Below are positions 7,964 through 15,581 of a stretch of 44,981 nucleotides of DNA, one piece after another. Numbering within the stretch: the first letter of the stretch is position 1; the number at the start of each line of letters is the position of its first letter. The notes under the pieces were generated by a model. The model did not search any database. It was not told the DNA's origin and was given only the letters and a program-made list of their open reading frames with translations. A program made the position numbers and the translations under genes. The stretch comes from Cyanobacteria bacterium SIG29 (GTDB lineage Bacteria > Cyanobacteriota > Vampirovibrionia > Gastranaerophilales > Gastranaerophilaceae), in assembly GCA_015152515.1 (NCBI GenBank), contig SUTV01000009.1:1-44981 (forward strand), written 5' to 3'.

Positions 7964-9832
7964 ATGACAAACAACAAAACTTATACTGAAGTTATAGATG
8001 AAATACGCTCTAGACTTGATATTCTAGATGTAGTTCAATCTAGAGTTGTTTTAAAAAAGAAGGGTGCTAATTATTGGGGTTGTTGTCCTTTTCATAATGA
8101 AAAAACACCATCCTTTTCTGTAAATGTTCAAAAAGGTATTTATAAATGTTTTGGCTGTGGCGAAGGTGGAGATGCTATTAGCTTTTTGATGAAAATTAAT
8201 AATCAGTCATTTAATGATGTTATTAAAGATTTGGCAGAACAATTTAATATTGAATTGCCTTCATCAAAAGGTGATTCAAAACAATATAATGAAGATAAAC
8301 AACAAGTAAAAAATCTTTTGGAAAAAACTTGTGATTATTATCATAATAATTTATTTACTCTTCCAGAAGCAAAACCTGCTTTAGATTATTTGTATAATAG
8401 AGGAATAACTAAAGAAATTATTGACGATTATAAAATCGGATATTCTCAAAAGGGTTATACAGACTTACAAAATCATTTTAAATCTGAATTTACGCCTGTA
8501 ATTATGGAAAAAGCAGGTTTGACAGTTAAAACAGAAAAAGGTGATTTGGTTGACCGTTTTAGACACAGAATTATGATTCCGATTAGAGATGATTCTGGTA
8601 GTGTTATTGCTTTTGGTGCAAGAGCAATAGACGCTAATCAAAATCCTAAATATTTAAATTCTCCTGATACTATTTTTTATAACAAGAGCAGAGTTTTATA
8701 TGGTATTGATAAAGCAAAAAATAAGATGATTGAAGATGATTTTGTTGTTATCATGGAAGGTTATTTTGATGTTATTTCTGCTCAAGTTGCTGGTTTGAAA
8801 AATACGGTAGCTTCTTGTGGTACTGCTTTAACAGTTGACCATGTTCGCTTGATTGCAAAGTATTCAAAATCTAGAAAAATATATTTGGCGTTTGATACTG
8901 ATTCTGCTGGTTTAAAAGCTACGCAGAGAAGTACAGAAGTCATAAAAGAAGCATTTGCTGGATTGGGTAATTTAAAAATATTTGACCAAAGTTATTCTAA
9001 TTTGTCAGATGATAAATATACTTGCGAAATTCGTGTAGTTGCGCCATTTGATAGCAAAGACCCTGATGAATATATCAGAGAAAATGGTATTGAACAATAT
9101 AAAAAACACATGAAAAAAGCACCATTATTATTAGATTTTCAACTTAATCAGTGCTTAAAAGAATATACTCCTGACTTTTCTCCAACAGATAAGTTAAATT
9201 TAGTGAAAAAAATCATGCCTTTAATCGAGGAAATTCCAAATAATATAGTTCAAAATGAATATATAAAGCTTGTTGCTGAAAAAATTAATGTAGATGAAAA
9301 GGCTTTGATTAGGGAGGTAAATAAAACAAAAAATTATAAAACTCAAGCTGTTAGCGAAGTTCCGAGAATTGTAACAAAATCTTCAAATATTTACGAAAAA
9401 GCACAAAAAAATTTATTAAGCTTGTTTCTAATAGGCGAAAGTAATTCAGATATGAATTTTCTTTCACAGACCCTAAAAAATGTTAAATTTATTGATAAAA
9501 ATTTAATTATTATTCTAGAAACAATTGACAAATTGTCATGTCAGATAAATAATGATGTGGAAAAGCTAATACAATCCCTGTATACACAGTTTGCTGAGGA
9601 TAATCAATTAAAGGATATTATAACAGATTTAATATATATAGCGGACAGCTTTAAAAACTTATCAGATAAGGATTTTAGGCTGGTTGTACAAGAAAATATT
9701 GCAAGAATTAATCGTTATCACCTAGAAAGTGAAAGGAAAGAACTTGCACTTAAGTACAAAGACTTAAATAACAACGATGTTCAATCCCTGCAATATAAGA
9801 TGCAATTGCGTGAAAAATTTAAAAACAAATAA
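7964..9832 (+). CDS. dnaG: DNA primase
   Basis: A 622-residue primase, normal length, that makes RNA primers at the replication fork. The N-terminal CHC2 zinc domain has C41, H44, C62 and C65 (CPFHNEKTPSF ... YKCFGCGEGG). The RNA-polymerase/TOPRIM core follows, with the DRFRHRIMIPI motif, the acidic VIMEGYFDVI motif and the metal-binding FDTDSAG. The C-terminal ~170 residues are helical and diverged, as expected for the helicase-binding domain. It lies between dgt and rpoD; a dnaG-rpoD pair is the core of the classical macromolecular synthesis operon, here without rpsU visible. Confidence 0.97.
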   Translation: MTNNKTYTEVIDEIRSRLDILDVVQSRVVLKKKGANYWGCCPFHNEKTPSFSVNVQKGIYKCFGCGEGGDAISFLMKINNQSFNDVIKDLAEQFNIELPSSKGDSKQYNEDKQQVKNLLEKTCDYYHNNLFTLPEAKPALDYLYNRGITKEIIDDYKIGYSQKGYTDLQNHFKSEFTPVIMEKAGLTVKTEKGDLVDRFRHRIMIPIRDDSGSVIAFGARAIDANQNPKYLNSPDTIFYNKSRVLYGIDKAKNKMIEDDFVVIMEGYFDVISAQVAGLKNTVASCGTALTVDHVRLIAKYSKSRKIYLAFDTDSAGLKATQRSTEVIKEAFAGLGNLKIFDQSYSNLSDDKYTCEIRVVAPFDSKDPDEYIRENGIEQYKKHMKKAPLLLDFQLNQCLKEYTPDFSPTDKLNLVKKIMPLIEEIPNNIVQNEYIKLVAEKINVDEKALIREVNKTKNYKTQAVSEVPRIVTKSSNIYEKAQKNLLSLFLIGESNSDMNFLSQTLKNVKFIDKNLIIILETIDKLSCQINNDVEKLIQSLYTQFAEDNQLKDIITDLIYIADSFKNLSDKDFRLVVQENIARINRYHLESERKELALKYKDLNNNDVQSLQYKMQLREKFKNK

Positions 9833-9850
9833 AACCGGAGAATAAAATTA

Positions 9851-10960
9851 ATGAGCAAAAAGAAAAATTCAGATTTATCCGTAGTCGGGATGTTAGAAGA
9901 GGACGAAACATTAGAAACAGAATCATCAGATGCTTCAGGCATTATCTTGATGACTGAGCCAGATTCTATTAGTAGAGATGGCATGGATGTTATCATTAAC
10001 TCTGAACGTAATAAAATCATAGATACAATGGAAAATGAAGATTTATTTTCTACAGACATGGTTGAAGATGAATCTGATGACGATGTATCTTTAACTGATG
10101 CACTTTTAACAAAAGGTGTTTCTTTTGATGATCCTGTTAGAATGTATTTGCGTGAAATCGGACGTATTAAATTATTAACAGCAGAACAAGAAATTGATTT
10201 AGCTAAAAAAATTATTCAAGGTGGTAATGCTGGTGTTATCGCAAAAAGAAAATTGGTTCAAGCTAACTTAAGACTTGTTGTTTCCATTGCTAAAAAATAT
10301 GTAGGCAGAGGCATGTTATTCTTAGACCTTATTCAAGAAGGTAATTTAGGTTTAATCAGAGCTGCTGAAAAATTCGACCACGAAAGAGGTTATAAATTCT
10401 CAACTTATGCTACTTGGTGGATTAGACAAGCTATTACAAGAGCTATTGCAGACCAAGCTAGAACAATAAGAATTCCTGTTCACATGGTTGAAACTATCAA
10501 TAAATTGAAAAAAGTTACTAGAAAACTTGCTCAAGAACTTTCTAGAAAACCAACCGAAGAAGAATTAGCAGTTGAAATGAATATCTCTGTTCCAAAATTA
10601 AGAGAAATCATTAAAGTTGCTCAAGAACCATTATCATTGGAAACTCCAATTGGTAAAGAAGAAGATTCTAGACTTGGTGACTTTATTGAAGATAAAGATG
10701 CAGATGCTCCTGTTAAAACTGTTGCTCAAGAATTATTGAGAGAAGATTTAGCTGAAGTGTTATCTGGTTTATCTCCTAGAGAAAGAGATGTTCTTCGTTT
10801 AAGATTTGGCATGGATGATGGCAGACAAAGAACTTTAGAAGAAGTTGGTCAATTGTTCGGTGTAACTCGTGAACGTATTAGACAAATCGAAGCTAAAGCT
10901 TTAAGAAAACTAAGACATCCAAATAGAAGCAAACGCTTAAAAGAATATATTGAAGTTTAA
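9851..10960 (+). CDS. rpoD: Primary RNA polymerase sigma factor (sigma-70 family)
   Basis: A 369-residue housekeeping sigma factor. An acidic, poorly conserved N-terminus (~90 residues) precedes region 1.2 ([11 protein letters not shown]), region 2 ([17 protein letters not shown], then [10 protein letters not shown] for -10 melting), region 3 (HMVETINKL, then RKPTEEELA) and region 4 with its helix-turn-helix ([20 protein letters not shown]) for -35 recognition. This architecture and length match primary, not alternative, sigma factors. The ribosome site CGGAGA precedes ATG 9851; only 18 bases separate it from dnaG. A strong terminator follows directly. Confidence 0.97.
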   Translation: MSKKKNSDLSVVGMLEEDETLETESSDASGIILMTEPDSISRDGMDVIINSERNKIIDTMENEDLFSTDMVEDESDDDVSLTDALLTKGVSFDDPVRMYLREIGRIKLLTAEQEIDLAKKIIQGGNAGVIAKRKLVQANLRLVVSIAKKYVGRGMLFLDLIQEGNLGLIRAAEKFDHERGYKFSTYATWWIRQAITRAIADQARTIRIPVHMVETINKLKKVTRKLAQELSRKPTEEELAVEMNISVPKLREIIKVAQEPLSLETPIGKEEDSRLGDFIEDKDADAPVKTVAQELLREDLAEVLSGLSPRERDVLRLRFGMDDGRQRTLEEVGQLFGVTRERIRQIEAKALRKLRHPNRSKRLKEYIEV

Positions 10961-10965
10961 TAATA

Positions 10966-10994
10966 AAAGGAAGGCTAAAAACCTTCCTTTTTTT
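10966..10994 (+). terminator. Intrinsic terminator after rpoD
   Basis: AAAGGAAGG (10966-10974) pairs with CCTTCCTTT (10982-10990), with a seven-base loop and a seven-T run to 10994. It closes the dgt-dnaG-rpoD unit. Confidence 0.92.
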
Positions 10995-11016
10995 AATAAT
11001 GATTAATATTTTATAG

Positions 11017-11064
11017 ACCAGTTGGACTATATAATATCTTTTATATTGCCTAACTGGTTATAAT
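11017..11064. other. Inverted repeat with overlapping -10-like box in the rpoD/11178 gap
   Basis: ACCAGTTGG (11017-11025) is nearly complementary to CCTAACTGGT (11049-11058), with one bulged T and an inner AATAT/ATATT mini-stem. TATAAT at 11059-11064 directly abuts the right arm. There is no T run, so it is not a typical terminator; it may be an operator or leader structure of the downstream operon. The rest of the 217-base gap is featureless AT-rich DNA. Confidence 0.4.
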
Positions 11065-11177
11065 TTGTTTAAAATACTTAATTTTACTAATTTTTTGTTT
11101 TATTCATGATAAAATTATTATTGTTAATTTAATTAATAAACACTAGTGTAATAAGAATATCCAAGTTGAGTTTGTAA

Positions 11178-12251
11178 ATGTCAGAGAAGAGAAAAATAGG
11201 TATACCAAGAGCTATTTCATATTACAATAATTATCCATTTTATTATGGGTTTTTTACTTGTCTTGGATTTGATATTCTTCTTTCTGATAAAACTACAACT
11301 AAATTAATTAATGATGGCGGACAAATGGTTGTTTCTGATACTTGTTTGCCAATAAAAGTTTATGTTGGTCATGTTTTGAATTTATTGGATAAAGGTTGTG
11401 ATACAATTTTTGTTCCATCAATACAATCTATTGGATATAAAATAAATAATTGTTCTAAAGTTAGAGGTTTGCCTGAAATTATCAGAAACGTTATAAATAG
11501 ACCATTTACAATGATTGAACCTACTTTAGATAAGACAGAAAATCTTGGTATAAAAGATTTTTGTTTTGATATTGCAAACCAATTAAATATTTTTGATAAA
11601 AAATTAGTTGAAAAAGCTATTAAATCTGGGTGGGATTATTATAATCGATTTACTTTAATGACTCAGTCTGGTTTATCTTATTCTGAAGCTTTAAAAAATG
11701 CTATTGAAGGTCGTCTTGATGTAAAAAAAGTTGAGCTTGTAAGACCATTATCTGTCGTAATTATGGGACACGGTTATAACTTATTTGATGAAAGACTTTC
11801 AATGAATCTAATTAAAAAATTAGAAAAAATGAATATTAAAGTTTATACTGGTTTGAATGTTTCTAGAGAAGATGCTATTAAATCAATTCATAATTTAGGT
11901 GAAATTCAATATTGGGCTAATGAACTTGAATTAACGGGTGCAGCTGCTTATTATATGCAACAAAATAAAGTTGATGGAATTATTGCATTAACTGCTTTTG
12001 GATGTGGTCCTGATTCACTTATGGTAGATGAAATTCAGTATCACGCTAAAGAAATAAATTTGCCAATGATGGTATTAACCATTGATGAACATACAGGCGA
12101 AGCGGGTTTTGTAACTCGTCTTGAAGCGTTTGTGGATATGTTAGTTAGAAGAAGACGTAAGGCTTTGAAAAAAGCTGTTACTTTAAAATTCAATAATAGT
12201 GTGACAAAACAAAATAAAGAGGAAAGAGTTTTAACTAATTCTTTATCATGA
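11178..12251 (+). CDS. 2-hydroxyacyl-CoA dehydratase/activase-related protein (DUF2229-like), subunit 1
   Basis: A 357-residue protein of the family annotated as CoA-substrate-specific enzyme activase-related, sharing the fold and cluster ligands of HgdB/BcrB-type subunits. It starts with the typical KIGIPRAISYY. Three cysteines sit where such proteins bind a [4Fe-4S] cluster: C56 (DTCLPIK), C92 (NNCSKVRG) and C276 (AFGCGPDS). The C-terminal LTIDEHTGEAGFVTRLEAF is diagnostic. All three cysteines align with those of the protein at 13291, implying ancestral duplication and possibly a heterodimer. No ASKHA ATPase activase domain is present in either. The final ATGA is shared with the PHP gene start (4-base overlap), indicating translational coupling. 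The reaction is unknown. Confidence 0.8.
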   Translation: MSEKRKIGIPRAISYYNNYPFYYGFFTCLGFDILLSDKTTTKLINDGGQMVVSDTCLPIKVYVGHVLNLLDKGCDTIFVPSIQSIGYKINNCSKVRGLPEIIRNVINRPFTMIEPTLDKTENLGIKDFCFDIANQLNIFDKKLVEKAIKSGWDYYNRFTLMTQSGLSYSEALKNAIEGRLDVKKVELVRPLSVVIMGHGYNLFDERLSMNLIKKLEKMNIKVYTGLNVSREDAIKSIHNLGEIQYWANELELTGAAAYYMQQNKVDGIIALTAFGCGPDSLMVDEIQYHAKEINLPMMVLTIDEHTGEAGFVTRLEAFVDMLVRRRRKALKKAVTLKFNNSVTKQNKEERVLTNSLS

Positions 12252-13291
12252 GTTTAGCGGATAGTAGTAAATTTCATAGTTATTTAGGCGCAATTCACAT
12301 TCATTCAGATTTTTCTGATGGTAGTGGTGATATTCAGGTTATTTCTAAAGCAGCAAAAAAAGCTGGTTTGGATTTTGTTATTGTTACTGATCATAATAAT
12401 TTTGATATTCAAGAAGGTTTAATTAATGGTGTTTATGTAATCAAAGGACTAGAAATTTCACCTGATAAATCTAATCATTATTTAGCATTAGGAATTAATG
12501 AATTAGTTAGTGAAAAACAATCACCAAAACAATTTGTTGAAGAAGTAAGAAATCAAGGTGGTTTTGGATTTTCTGCTCATCCAGATGAGTCTGATAAACG
12601 AAAAAATATTTATCCACCTATTAAGTGGTTAGATAAAAGTGTTATTCCTGACGGTGTTGAGATTTGGAATTGGTTTTCTAATTGGGGTGATAATTTTGTT
12701 GATAAAAACATTTTCACTCAAGCGTATGCTTTTTTATTTAGAAATAAATTAATTACAAAACCTAAAAATGTGACTCTTCAATGGTGGGATAGTTTAAATG
12801 AAATGTTTGAAAAAGTTGTTCCTGCTATTGGTGGTATTGATGCTCACGCATTAAAGATAAATAAATTTTGTTTCACTTTTTCAATTTTTCCTTATGAAAG
12901 TATGTTTAAGACAATTAATAATCTTGTATTTTTGAAAGGTGAATTATCTGATGACTTTTATATTGCTAAAGAGCAAATTTTAAATGCACTAAAAAATGGT
13001 AATAATATCATTTTGAATAGAACTTTATCAAAACTTTTGCCAGATATAAATGTTTCAAATTTAAACAAAATAGTAACATTTGGTGAAGAAATCACCTTTG
13101 ATGAAAATGTTTTTGTTAATATTAAATTGGGTAAAAAGTTTGAAATCAGAGTGCTTTGTGATGGTAAAGTTGTTTGGCAAAACAAAGTAAAAGAGGCAAA
13201 AATTCCGCTTTCGCAAAAAGGAAAGTATAGAGTAGAAGTTATTTTAAATAATGTGGGTTATCTTTATTCAAACCCAGTGGTGGTAGTTTAA
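12248..13291 (+). CDS. PHP-domain phosphoesterase
   Basis: A 347-residue protein. Residues ~12-200 form a PHP metal-dependent domain: HIHSDFSDG (motif I), IVTDHNNF (motif II), a Glu after a short strand (KGLEISP), SAHPDE and a late GGIDAH motif. This set is typical of PHP hydrolases acting on small phosphate esters. The C-terminal ~110 residues (from about 235) are beta-rich, with a possible Ig-like strand pattern that could be a substrate or partner module. It overlaps the upstream gene by four bases and the downstream gene by one (TAATG), so it is embedded in the dehydratase-like operon; hydrolysis of a pathway phosphate ester is a reasonable guess only. Confidence 0.85.
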   Translation: MSLADSSKFHSYLGAIHIHSDFSDGSGDIQVISKAAKKAGLDFVIVTDHNNFDIQEGLINGVYVIKGLEISPDKSNHYLALGINELVSEKQSPKQFVEEVRNQGGFGFSAHPDESDKRKNIYPPIKWLDKSVIPDGVEIWNWFSNWGDNFVDKNIFTQAYAFLFRNKLITKPKNVTLQWWDSLNEMFEKVVPAIGGIDAHALKINKFCFTFSIFPYESMFKTINNLVFLKGELSDDFYIAKEQILNALKNGNNIILNRTLSKLLPDINVSNLNKIVTFGEEITFDENVFVNIKLGKKFEIRVLCDGKVVWQNKVKEAKIPLSQKGKYRVEVILNNVGYLYSNPVVVV

Positions 13292-14484
13292 TGGAAAATT
13301 TAGAACAAAAATTACAATTTAATAAATTTTTCCAAAGAGATGATAGCATTAAAGCTGAGGATAGAATCATTGCTTGGCCAAGAATGGGACATATTGATGT
13401 TCCTATGAAAGCTTTGGTTGAAGGCTTAGGTGCTAAAGTAATTATGCCACCTGCTAATAACAAAGAAGCACTTGAAATTGGTGTTAAAAATAGTATTGAA
13501 GGAATTTGTTTGCCTTATAAATTAAATTTGGCAAATTATATAATGGCTTTAGAGATGGGCGCTAATACTTTAATGATGTTTCAAGCTCCTGGTTCTTGTA
13601 GATTTGGGAATTATACCAAAATGGCTCAAAAAACTTTAAGAAAAATGGGCTACAAATTCGATATGATTGTATTTGATATGTATCAAAGTAAAATGAAACA
13701 AACACTTCAAGCTTTTTGGCACGTTACTCGTTGCTTAAATCCTTGGAACTATTATCGTGGTTTTAGTATGGGTTTTAATAAAACTTTTGCTGTTGATACT
13801 GCTGAAAAGTTGATGTTTTATTGTCGTCCAAGAGAATTGAATAAAGGCGACTCTGAAAAAATGTTCAATAAATGGTTAAAAATTATAAATGAAACAAATT
13901 CAGTTGCTGAATGCAAAAAATTAAAAAAGCGCGTTATTGAAGATTTTAAAAATGTTGCTATTGATAAAGATAAAGATGTTCCAGTTGTATATCTTTTAGG
14001 TGAGTTTTTTGTTTTACTTGACCCATTTACAAACCAAGATATTGAAAAAACATTAGGTGAACTTGGTGTCGAAGTTAGAAGACAAATTTGGTTTTCTGAC
14101 TGGTTAGAACATGTATTGCAACCATCATTTTTATATAAAAAAGAATCTCATAGAGATAGATGTGTTAGATATGCAAAAGATTATATGAAAAGACCAATTG
14201 GTGGTGAATGTATTGAAACAATAGGTGATGCAGTTTATGCTGCAAAACACGGCGTTGATGGTGTAATTCATATTATGCCTTTTTCTTGTATGCCAGAAAT
14301 TGTTTCTCAAAATATTCTTGCAAAAGTTTCAAAAAATGAAAATCTTCCTGTTTTAACATTAGTTTTGGATGAACAAACAGGAAAAACGGGTTACATTACT
14401 AGAATCGAAGCTTTTATCGATTTAGTAAATAGAAAAAGATTTAAAGAAAAAGAATTAAATAAGAGAGAAGGAGCACTAGTCTAA
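13291..14484 (+). CDS. 2-hydroxyacyl-CoA dehydratase/activase-related protein, subunit 2
   Basis: A 397-residue paralogue of the protein at 11178. The three cysteines are C73 (GICLPYK), C103 (GSCRFGN) and C333 (PFSCMPE), in the same contexts, and the family tail LDEQTGKTGYITRIEAF is present. An extra ~70-residue segment around 140-220 is rich in Trp/Tyr/Phe and Lys. Such proteins bind a [4Fe-4S] cluster between two alpha/beta domains and, in known dehydratases, work with an ATP-dependent activator; none is encoded nearby. The start codon shares a base with the PHP stop (TAATG) and the stop shares a base with the radical SAM start, so the four genes are co-translated. Confidence 0.8.
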   Translation: MENLEQKLQFNKFFQRDDSIKAEDRIIAWPRMGHIDVPMKALVEGLGAKVIMPPANNKEALEIGVKNSIEGICLPYKLNLANYIMALEMGANTLMMFQAPGSCRFGNYTKMAQKTLRKMGYKFDMIVFDMYQSKMKQTLQAFWHVTRCLNPWNYYRGFSMGFNKTFAVDTAEKLMFYCRPRELNKGDSEKMFNKWLKIINETNSVAECKKLKKRVIEDFKNVAIDKDKDVPVVYLLGEFFVLLDPFTNQDIEKTLGELGVEVRRQIWFSDWLEHVLQPSFLYKKESHRDRCVRYAKDYMKRPIGGECIETIGDAVYAAKHGVDGVIHIMPFSCMPEIVSQNILAKVSKNENLPVLTLVLDEQTGKTGYITRIEAFIDLVNRKRFKEKELNKREGALV

Positions 14485-15542
14485 TGACAGGCAAAGAATC
14501 TAGAAATAAAATGACGTTAGAACGTTTAAAATATTACAAGCATCTTGGCGGTGGCGCTATTGAATGTTTAATTAGTAGATTTTCAAAAAATCCAAAACCT
14601 TTATGTTTTTCATTAATGGTTACAAGCCAATGTAATTGTAATTGTGATTTTTGTTTCTGGAAATCTAAAAAAGAAAATGATGATATGAGCAAAGAAGAAA
14701 TTTGCAGACTTTTAACAGAAGCCGGTCAAATGGGCTATATGGATAGTATTCTTTGGGGTGGTGAACCATTATTAAGACAAGATTTTACAGAAATTACAAA
14801 AGCTTCTCATGATGCTGGTCTTTATACAAAAATTGCAACAAATGGTTGGTTTTTAGAAACAAACCCTGGATTTGGTCAATATACAGATTTAATGTTTGTA
14901 TCATTAGACGCTATTGGTAAAGCTCATGATGATATTCGTCATTTAAATGGTGTTTGCGATAGAGTTATGTCTGGTGTTGAATATCACAAAATTCATTCAC
15001 CAAAAATGAGAATTTATGTTTGTTGTACAGTTTCAACTCAAACTGATTTTGAACAAATTAAAGAAGTTGCTCAATATTGTAAAGATGCAGATATTTTATT
15101 GTATTTTACTGTTAACAAAGCAGCTTCTCGTCCTGAAGAAGCAACTAACGTTGTTGAAACAGAATTAGAAGCAGATAAATTATCTGAAATTTTTATTAAA
15201 ATTAAAGAACTTAAAAAACAAGGTTATCCAATTAGAAATTCATATTATTTTATGGATTACATTATTGATAAGAAAAATTATTATGAATGCCATTGGCCAA
15301 GAATTGCGACTGTAATTTATTCTAATGGCGAAATGCTAAGATGTTACGATAGAAAACCATTTATTAGTGTTAAAGATAGACCTTTAAAAGAAGTAATTAA
15401 AGATCCATTATTTATTGAAACAGTTAATAAATGTACAGATTGTAAATTAGCTTGTGTTGGCAACTATGCTCTTGATGCTTCAGGTTTATGGAAAATGGAG
15501 TGGCCAGCAATTAAATCATTAATGGAAATTGCTATTACTTAG
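14484..15542 (+). CDS. Radical SAM protein with SPASM-like C-terminus
   Basis: A 352-residue protein. The radical SAM cluster motif CX3CX2C is C50/C54/C57 (CNCNCDFCFW), with the SAM-binding GGEPLL about 40 residues later. The C-terminal part has several conserved-looking cysteines (YECHWPR, MLRCYDR, KCTDCKLACVG), consistent with an auxiliary cluster of the SPASM/twitch kind. It closes the operon with the two cluster-binding dehydratase-like proteins and the PHP protein, and is coupled to the former by a TAATG overlap. Substrate unknown; SPASM proteins include peptide modifiers, but no small peptide gene is seen beside it, so a small-molecule substrate is at least as likely. Confidence 0.85.
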   Translation: MTGKESRNKMTLERLKYYKHLGGGAIECLISRFSKNPKPLCFSLMVTSQCNCNCDFCFWKSKKENDDMSKEEICRLLTEAGQMGYMDSILWGGEPLLRQDFTEITKASHDAGLYTKIATNGWFLETNPGFGQYTDLMFVSLDAIGKAHDDIRHLNGVCDRVMSGVEYHKIHSPKMRIYVCCTVSTQTDFEQIKEVAQYCKDADILLYFTVNKAASRPEEATNVVETELEADKLSEIFIKIKELKKQGYPIRNSYYFMDYIIDKKNYYECHWPRIATVIYSNGEMLRCYDRKPFISVKDRPLKEVIKDPLFIETVNKCTDCKLACVGNYALDASGLWKMEWPAIKSLMEIAIT

Positions 15543-15555
15543 AATTTGTTTTTCT

Positions 15556-15561
15556 TATAAT
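15556..15561 (+). promoter_or_regulatory. Consensus -10 box before the polysaccharide locus
   Basis: TATAAT lies 20 bases before the exporter ATG, in the only gap (39 bases) separating it from the radical SAM operon, followed by the ribosome site AAGGAGAG. No good -35 box is visible at 16-18 bases, so it may be weak or activator-dependent. Confidence 0.4.
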
Positions 15562-15581
15562 AGTAATTTAAGGAGAGAGTA

